64,000 nt of DNA. Origin: Dendrophyllia cribrosa. Lineage: Eukaryota; Cnidaria; Anthozoa; Scleractinia; Dendrophylliidae. The notes under the pieces are model-generated. The model ran no database searches and was not told the DNA's origin. It worked only from the letters and a program-made list of their open reading frames with translations. The DNA lies in the NCBI GenBank assembly GCA_024195265.1, contig JAJLRJ010000004.1, forward strand, positions 42,798,488-42,862,487, in the 5' to 3' direction. Below are positions 57,150-64,000 of this stretch, piece after piece. Position 1 is the stretch's first letter. The number at the start of each line of letters is the position of its first letter. Position numbers and translations under genes: made by a program.

Positions 57150-58600
57150 ATCGGTACAAAACGTGGACCCCCTTTTTGGACCCCTTCTGGACCCCCTTCT
57201 GGACCCCATCTGGACCCCCATCTGGACCCCCATCTGGACCCCCATCTGGATCACCATCTGGATCCCCATTTGGACCCCCATCTGGACCCCCATCTGGACC
57301 CCCTTTTTTTCTTACAGGAAATGGTCAAATGACAGTTTTGAATTAATACACATATGTGCGAAGTAGGAAACATGTAAAATAATATATTAAAATTGAAATG
57401 AACAGAAGATAAATTAAATCAACTGGCCACTGGAATAGGAACTGAAGAGCGCTATAAAAATTTACGACATATTTCTCGCCTTTATGATTGCACCATCAGC
57501 TCTTTACAAAAATGTAATTACCTCTGACCAATTCTTACCTGGCTGTTAAAATGGAGGTAAGTGTTTTTCAGGTTTCTTTTAAATTATGATTTGATGTAGA
57601 ATCTGGTATTTTCGGAGACCATAATTATTTGTATTTATAGTTACCAAGTGGGCAAATGCTCCTGTTATCACACAGTCATCGTCGACAGCAAGAGGTTCTA
57701 ACCGCCCATTCTTTGTTAAATCCTGTAATGACATTAATGTCATCAGTGTTTCAACAGAATGAAACACTGAGTGGAAATAGTGTAGCATGACATGTATTAT
57801 AAACGGAAAGTGAAACGTGACAAGAGCACATTGTGTTGCAAATCTGTTGAACCAAGCTAAAATGCGTTCGACAGAGCAGAAAATATGGCTTTTGCAAGCA
57901 GCTGTAGACTTTCGTTTCACGGTATGTCATTATTATTTAACGATGGTCTCCGAAAAGGGCAGATTCTACATAAAATAATAAAGAAACCTGAAAAACACTC
58001 ACTTCAATTTTAACAGCCAGGTAAGAATTGATCAGCGGTAGTTGTGTAAAGAGCTGATGGTGCAATCGTTAAGGCGGGAAATATGTTGTAATTTTTTATT
58101 GCGCTCTTCAGTTCTTTTTCCAGTTGCCCAGTTGTTTTATCTACTATTTATTTCAGTTTTAATATTACTTTGTTTTTACATTTTTTCCTACTTCGCACAC
58201 ATGTTTTAATTCAAAACTGTTATTTGGCCATTTTCTGGAAGAAAAAGAGGGAGTCCAGAAGGGGGTCAGCGGTAATTACATTTTTGTAAAGAGCTGATGG
58301 TGCAATCATAAAGGCGGGAAATATGTCGTAAATTTTTATAGCGCTCTTCAGTTCCTATTCCAGTGGCCAGTTGATTTAATTTATCTTCTGTTCATTTCAA
58401 TTTTAATATATTATTTTACATTTTTTCCTACTTCGCACATATGTGTATTAATTCAAAACTGTCATTTGACCATTTCCTGGAAGAAAAAAAGGGGGTCCAG
58501 ATGGGGGTCCATCTGGGGTCCAGAAGGGGGTCCATATGGGGTCCAGATGGGGTCCAAAAGCGGGGTCCAGAATGGGGGGGTCCACGTTTTGTACTGACCC
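57150..58600. mobile_element. Foldback/Mutator-like element with GGACCCCCATCT minisatellite ends
   Basis: Starts near CGGTACAAAACGTGGACC and ends with GGTCCACGTTTTGTACTG, flanked by an 11-bp direct repeat TCATTTTTTGC (57139-57149 and 58601-58611). Both arms begin with tandem GGACCCCCATCT-type repeats, followed by long inverted sequence (GAAGAGCGCTATAAAAATTT and its complement). The right arm has an internal duplication of about 240 bp (58052-58262 and 58292-58500). An 11-bp duplication with long TIRs fits Mutator-type or Foldback elements. Confidence 0.75.
57579..57920 (-). other. Open frame in the foldback element's core, possible captured fragment
   Basis: The central, non-inverted part (about 57640-57930) has a minus-strand frame reading KSHIFCSVERILAWFNRFAT, then LMTLMSLQDLTKNGRLEPLA. 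It looks more protein-like than its surroundings, but no family is recognised. It may be a host exon carried between the TIRs or chance. Confidence 0.25.
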
Positions 58601-60032
58601 TCATTTTTTGCCTTCAAGTTAATTTAGTTTGCACTAACAGTTTCTGATTAATCCAGTTAATGTTCAATGCCTGAGTCAATAGTTGACTTTTAAAAGATGC
58701 TGTTTCAGTGTTGATAAACTTAAGACTTCTTTTCTTTACTTAGCTGATCTTCAAGAGATTCTTCTCAGCAAAGAGTGATGGTGACTTGTGTACACTGTAT
58801 GCTGACAGGACCACTATCAACCGCAGAAATGTCACTGCTGATCCTGCTAAAGCATATCGTGCAGACAGAGATTTCTTTCTTCTTGTCATGCAGTCCAGGG
58901 TCATAGCTGCAGCAATGGAGATTCTGGGAATGGAATCAAAGTCCAGTCAACCATCAAAATGCCCCATCCCTCCAGGTCTTAAGAACATGACCACCTTGCC
59001 AAGCTTCAGTATCTGCACCAGGTGGCAGCAATGATTGTTGATTCCCTTGTATTTGATCAATCCTCTGTCAACCACCTTGTCAGCAACATTCTTACTGCAC
59101 AGGAAAAAGAGGATGTAATCAACAGCCAGCAACTAACAGAAGATGGTAGATTTCCCTGCAGGTTCCCTGGCTGTAACTATTTATTCCAATATGATGGAAG
59201 AAGTAGGAGGAGGCACGAATTGACCCACAATCCACCTCCTGATGTTCCAACCAATCAGGCCGAACCGTCGGCTGACAAACCCAGTTCAGATGAGTCTTTA
59301 CCTACTCAACAAGATGTCAAGTCAGACGATGTGTACAATTATAACTGTGCCCTGTTGACAGATGGTTTATTCTTCATGAATTTTTTGGATGCCATTGCAG
59401 AGGGTGATGGTGGAAGAATGATGCGACAGTACAAGTATTTGCTCCTCTACTGTCGGGCTGATGGAACACACAGTACAAAATATGCACTTGAGTGTTTATA
59501 TCAGTCTTTTCTTGTGAATGCAATGCTTAGTCCTAGAGATGCAGAGCGCTTTACTTGGAACAGGACAGTCAACAACAGTGGCAAACCTGGTAAAAATATT
59601 GCTTTAGACCAGGATGTAGAGCACAGCAACAACTTCGTTAAAACGGGTTCAAAACAACTTGGCTCAAATCTTTCAGAAAATGCAGTGTCAAGAATCTGCA
59701 AGGCTGAGCGCAGAACCAGGACTATTCTTGAGAACATGGACTGCAGTATCTGCCGAGCCGCTGCCTCAAGACAACATGCTCAGAGGTCATTGGAGAGAGA
59801 TCTTTCTGTCCTGCTGGACAAGTGTGTTTCCAACTTAATTTTTCAACAGCGTGACTCAAGAAGCTATGTCTGTTTCAGGGGCTTTGAGAGGGATCGCTTT
59901 AGAAGCCTTGACATGTCATCAATGTTCAAATGGATCAACAAACACAAGAGGAACATGCAAAATGGTTTAAGGGCAAAGATGACACTTTTTTGGGGCGATA
60001 AATTCCCCTCTTCCTCATATGGCAACTATTAA

Positions 60033-60829
60033 TTCAGCTAGCTATTCACTATGTGTGGAACTCACACTATGTGTGGAACTTTGCAATGTAACACAATGTT
60101 TAAGGGTGCAATTGATAGGAAATCTCATTCTAATGATTCTAATTTTATTGGGGTTTTTTTGGAGTGGGGGGGGGGGGGGGGGGAGACAGGGGGATTTTGA
60201 CCACAGGGTTAGTGTTTGTCTCATTTTAGATATTTATTATGGTTTATAAATAAATCATAGACCCCTTAAGTGTTCAGTTTAAATAATAAACATGAGTACC
60301 AACACAAATAAATGTATGGATGTCGGCAAACAAGGCATTGTGCAATGCCAGATAATATCATAACCTTTGCAATGTAGGTCATTTGAAAGAGATTTGTTTT
60401 CAAAGGCTACTTTTTAGCATGAAAAATATACATTCACAGGTTTCCTGATGTGTATGTGAGAACAAACCATTCACTAGAGGTATGCATATTTTCTGGCAAT
60501 ACAATGACCTTCTTCAAACTTGTGTTCTGTTAAATTAATAATCTGTTAACTCATGTGATGATAAAATGGAATGGGAAACTGCTAAAAAGTACCATGACCT
60601 ATCTTTATATCCACTTTTAAATCAAGTGAGAAACAATAATGATTATTAAATCACAGAAGTTGATAACCAAAACATGGCATAAATAATCAATAATACTATT
60701 ATGAGAAGCAGTCTTGACTTGTAATTTCACCTGCTTTCTTGACTTAAGCATCCTCGTTACTTTCTATGGGTAGTCCCATAGTGCCCATGTCACAAACAAA
60801 TTAAATAAATACTTTGTATAAGAATATTT
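60033..60829. other. Intergenic between convergent genes
   Basis: Holds a short duplication CTATGTGTGGAACTCACA and a poly-G run (about 60165-60184) followed by GACAGGGGG. No gene seen. Confidence 0.5.
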
Positions 60830-61915
60830 TTAGTCAATGTTTACATTTTTTAGTGATGCAAGGGCCACTGGAGATACATCAGAGCAATCCATTGATTGCT
60901 GTGTTGCATCCTGATAGGTGCTGTCCATTTCAGAAAAAGAAAAGCTGTCTGTCAGCAGATTTAAGAGCTCTTCATCTTCAGCAAGTGCAGCCCACTCCCC
61001 AAGTAATTCATCATCATCAAGTTCGTCATTGCTCTCACCCTCTGTACCATTTGCTATATTGTCAACACTTGTGGCAATATCACCAAAAACATGTTGTAGC
61101 ACATTCAGAATTGTTTTCGCATGACACATGTCCCAGATTTCAACAGTTTTCATGACATCCTCTAAACAAAAGATTGTCTCACAGTTACTGACAACTTGTT
61201 CAATCTGTATCTCAGAAAAGCAAAGTAGAGTATGCAAATTTGTTAAGCTCTTCACATGACCATGGGCAGACTTTCTAATCAATTTTATAACAAGTGACTT
61301 GCGGTACTTAATTAATTCACTTTTCACATGTTTTCTCTGCGAGTCGCTGACTTGCCTTTTGTGTTGTAATGGGCGGGAATCAAGAGGAACATTGTCATCA
61401 ACCACAAACAAAGTGTAATTACAGCATTCTTCAGTGTTGCAATTACATCAATTGGCACAATTATCACAGCAAGTGTGAAGGGGACCAGGAATTTTAAAAT
61501 CCTTAATCCCAAAATGTTTAAGTAGAGTTTTTCTTCTGCAGTCTTTTGTTTTGATGTACTCCTTAATGTCCCTCTCAACATGATTTAGCATCAAACCTTT
61601 GTAAACTAGATAGGAAAAACTTGCCTTGCCATCACGCCCAGCACGTCCCGTCTCCTGGATAAATGCCTCCACATTTTTTGAAGGTCCAAAATGAATAGTT
61701 CTGTGTACACCTTTGCAATCAACCCCCATCCCAAATGCTATAGTAGCAACCAGAACTAGGATGGGTCCATCTTCTTTGCCAAATGATTTTAATACTGCTT
61801 CTTTATTGTCATCTGGTGTGCACGAGTGTAGCATCTCTAAGACAGGGCATTTAGAACTTGTTTCGTACATGCACTGACCTAGCATTGATTTTAGCGTGCC
61901 ATAAATAAGTGAGCA

Positions 61916-62640
61916 CTGACAATAAATGATTGTTTTCTCAGAACTTCCTTGTTCACTTCGTCATTTCGTGACACTTAGAAATTTTTCGCATCAAAAAATA
62001 CTCCCGTACGGCCAACTTCGATTTGCTATTCGTACGGGAGTCCAAAACTTTTGAAAATTTTCGATGTTATTATTCACTTTTGCCAATCCATAATATTGTA
62101 CATTTGTTTAGATTCACGAAGCGCTTCTTGTGAGCGATGTTTATTCAGCTACGCGAAGGAATCTCGTAAAAAATTTCAAAGTGTCACGAAATGGGTCGCT
62201 CGCGCACACAGACTCGGCAAATTCCAAATCAACATCGCTTACCAGAAGCGCTTCGTAAAACTAAACGCACATTTAATAACAGTTATATTTTTTAATTGAA
62301 GCTTCTACATGTATGAAGGAAAATTAGTATAAAATATGACTGTATATATTTTGTATTTTGTAGATAAGCAATGTACTATAAAGAAAGTTCAACATTGTAA
62401 AAGTTCAAATTTGTCTGCAGTTGACTAATAAATAATTATAATGTGGGTTATTGTGTAATGTTTAAGACCTCAGAGCTTTCTAATCCACAGTTTTATTTCA
62501 AGAAAGTTCAATGTTATTTTCAGACGTTACAAAAAATTCCCAGATATTCCAAGAAATTCTCAGTAGGAGCCTATTAATAGGCTCCTGTTCCCGGTTATTT
62601 TCAGATATTCCAAGAAATTCCTAGGAATTTCTTGGAATTT
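61916..62640. other. RecQ intron with foldback sequences
   Basis: Includes ACTCCCGTACG and CGTACGGGAGT as an inverted pair (about 62001-62041) and a larger nested inverted repeat (CGTCATTTCGTGACACTT near 61958 with AGTGTCACGAAATG near 62180; CGAAGCGCTTCTTGTGAGCG near 62117 with the inverse near 62245). Probably a small foldback element of about 61955-62260. Confidence 0.5.
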
Positions 62641-62822
62641 CTAGGATTCCAAGGCTCCATTCAAGCTGGAATATTCCTAGGAATTCCTAGGAAACGAGTC
62701 CGAATTTACCGTGAAAATTCACACCTCATATTCCTAGGAATTCCTAGGAATTCCTAAGAATTCCTAGGAATGTTTTCCTAGGAATTCCTAGGATATTCCT
62801 AGGAATTCCTAGGAATTCCAAG
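62641..62822. repeat. Palindromic TTCCTAGGAA tandem repeat
   Basis: The self-complementary 10-mer TTCCTAGGAA recurs head to tail many times (dense at 62675-62700 and 62727-62820), ending directly at the RecQ exon end. Related TTCCAAGAAATTC motifs lie upstream from about 62530. Confidence 0.8.
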
Positions 62823-63110
62823 AGTTATTTCGCAAGGGTAATCTCTTCAACAATCCAATTGAAGTAGTCCTGAACCTCACTATCATTGGGCATGTAACTT
62901 ACAACATAGGTTATGTTGCCTTTGTTCGGACTTTCAGCAACTTCACACACATTTGTCATTCTAAGAACATCGATGATGGTCTTTTTTGTTTCTTCTATGT
63001 CTGTTGCAGTAAGAGCCATCATTTTCACTGATGGAGCAAGAGTTCTCAGTTCATGTAAGTCTGCATACACTGAACAAAAGGCTGCCATCTTGTTATTTGT
63101 AGATGTTCCC

Positions 63111-63781
63111 CTGAGAAAAAGGTAGGCAAAATGAATGTTGGCAGCCAAAATTATTATACCAGCTATTTTAGTAAATTATGGATGCCTTGAGAGAACTGCA
63201 GTGCAAATATGTCTGTGAAATAATAAATATTCACCAAAAACCTGTTTTGTCTCCTGTACATGACTGCCTATACGCAGATGAAGATCATAATGCAGGTGAG
63301 ATTGAAACTGGGAATTTCAGATAATACTCTTACCTGGTATAAAAAATTAGGGAAATACTATCCTTCATACATGCACAAACAGAACAAGACTTACAAAATT
63401 GTATGCATGATTCAGTACGGGGTTATACGGAAATCTTGCCAAAATTAGTACTTTATATCTTTCTAGAAACGATTAAAATTTGAAAAAAATACATACATTT
63501 GCTCAAACTATTTGTGATTATGATTATTAGTCTTTTGCTTAGTATACTATGTGTATTATTCTGGTTATGTGCTGTGTATTTGAGTAAGCTTGGACTTTGA
63601 CATTATATAATACTAAGCAAACTGAATTTATAGATTTATAATTTACAATTGTACACGTACAAATTCCAAATTGCAGTTGATGAACTTCAACTGTTTAACT
63701 TTTCAATCAAGGATCTTAAACTCGAACACCTCAATACAAACGAAATTCTTTCTAATCGTTCTTCAGTCAGCTAGAACTTAC
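63111..63781. other. RecQ intron, no other gene seen
   Basis: AT-rich intron between the DEAH exon (donor GTAAG at 63777-63781) and the next exon (acceptor TTTTTCTCAG at 63111-63120). Confidence 0.6.
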
Positions 63782-64000
63782 CATTGTTTTATAACATGAG
63801 CCTCGTCAACTGCAATGCAACATAACTTTTCCGCGTAGATGGGACTTAACAAAACCTCCCTCCATCGTTCGTTTTTCAGCCAAGACTCTGGAGAGCCAAA
63901 CACAACCGAAAAGCCTGCTTTTTCCACTTTTTCCGCCTCTCCTAACTCCAAATCGCTCAGACTAGCGGCGAATATGCCAATACTTCGTAATGATTGGACT

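Larger units (their letters stand above)
52998..60032 (+). pseudogene. DUF6589-like gene with N-terminal cysteine motif, four exons, two disruptions
   Basis: Exons 52998-54113, 54546-55148, 55449-55703 and 58744-60032 join in phase 0 with GT-AG borders. The N-terminus has paired cysteines (FKCFLCDTLT and CNARCYKRL), a zinc-binding pattern. The middle shows FIIAFDNIDIHQERR and IFTGDQLTVERAVNV, then GDWHAAVKLLSLIFKRFF. These two acidic motifs are typical of the DUF6589 family and look like the first two catalytic positions of an RNase H-fold transposase (inference). A C2H2-like segment (CRFPGCNYLFQYDGRSRRRH) lies in exon 4. Breaks: in-frame TAA at 53325-53327 and a one-base frameshift near 58980-58990. 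Intron 3 (3 kb) contains two transposons. Family name from memory; role unknown. Confidence 0.65.
60830..64000 (-). pseudogene. RecQ-type DNA helicase, 5'-truncated by window, likely disrupted
   Basis: Would be an ATP-dependent 3'-5' DNA helicase. Exon 63782-64000 (running off the window) ends with motif II DEAHVIKQ. The codon split TG/G joins it in frame to exon 62825-63110 (W, then GTSTNNKMAAF and motif III MMALTAT). Exon 60830-61915, after acceptor TTTATTGTCAG, holds the helicase C domain with AFGMGVDCKGVHRTIHFGPS and motif VI QETGRAGRDG, then the zinc-binding cysteines CCDNCAN and CNCNTEECC, and an acidic tail (DELDDDELLGEWAALAEDEE) to TAA at 60830-60832. Breaks: in-frame TGA at 61448-61450 inside the cysteine cluster, and the middle exon stops (TAA at 62825-62827) without a visible donor, against a palindromic repeat. 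Motif I lies outside the window. Confidence 0.75.

Noticed and set aside
57105..57366. Regularly repeated MGVQ/GPPS peptides, and a CRISPR-like look
   Set aside because: Produced by the GGACCCCCATCT tandem repeat at the foldback element's end; there are no unique spacers and the genome is eukaryotic.
1..64000. tRNA, rRNA or snRNA genes
   Set aside because: No A/B-box pair with a foldable cloverleaf or rRNA core sequence was recognised by eye; a tRNAscan or Infernal search would be needed to exclude them.

Overview
This is intron-bearing, repeat-dense eukaryotic DNA, most likely from a cnidarian and probably a stony coral. That rests on recognised families: a TRIM ligase with a filamin repeat and an ALK-type glycine-rich tail, a Penelope-like retroelement, a Polinton/Maverick, a DUF6589-like gene and a RecQ-like helicase. 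No prokaryotic gene organisation is present. The species is an inference; no marker gene is visible.

Layout. (1) 1-7161: copy 1 of a segmental duplication (1 to about 5221, open to the left) carrying exon 1 of a TRIM gene, then two unique exons encoding a glycine-rich domain. The three exons splice in one frame. (2) 7162-19700: mostly decayed DNA with several small TIR elements, a two-exon acidic-protein gene (11681-13195), collagen-like and glycine-rich exon relics near 15.2-15.7 kb, and a broken Penelope-like element (17.4-18.6 kb) ending in a hammerhead-like fold. (3) 19.7-31.9 kb: a tandem array with units of about 1.2-1.4 kb, whose distal part (26637-30952) is inverted. Both junctions become seamless if that segment is flipped back. 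(4) 32-34.1 kb: palindromes and a small TIR element. (5) 34135-45578: copy 2 of the duplication, with a second TRIM exon 1. It has been invaded by three TIR elements (38888-42801 with TTAA target duplication, 42914-43453, 43710-45470) and then by a Polinton at about 45579. Copy 1 supplies the empty site for each TIR element. (6) 45579 to about 52743: a truncated, inactivated Polinton (protein-primed DNA polymerase B, retroviral-type integrase and five small genes); packaging and capsid genes are not seen. Each gene start is preceded by a short TATATA box. (7) 52998-60032: a plus-strand DUF6589-like, RNase H-type gene in four exons with one in-frame stop and one frameshift; its third intron holds a TTAA element and a foldback element. 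(8) 60830-64000: a minus-strand RecQ-type helicase, convergent with the previous gene, with an in-frame TGA and a damaged exon end, running off the window.

How the parts work together: only the TRIM gene at 3123-7161 and the acidic gene look intact. The Polinton genes would have acted together in protein-primed replication and integration but are broken. The DUF6589-like and RecQ-like genes are convergent and both carry inactivating changes, which suggests a multicopy, possibly mobile, pair rather than essential host genes. All gene identities come from reading motifs; no database search was run.
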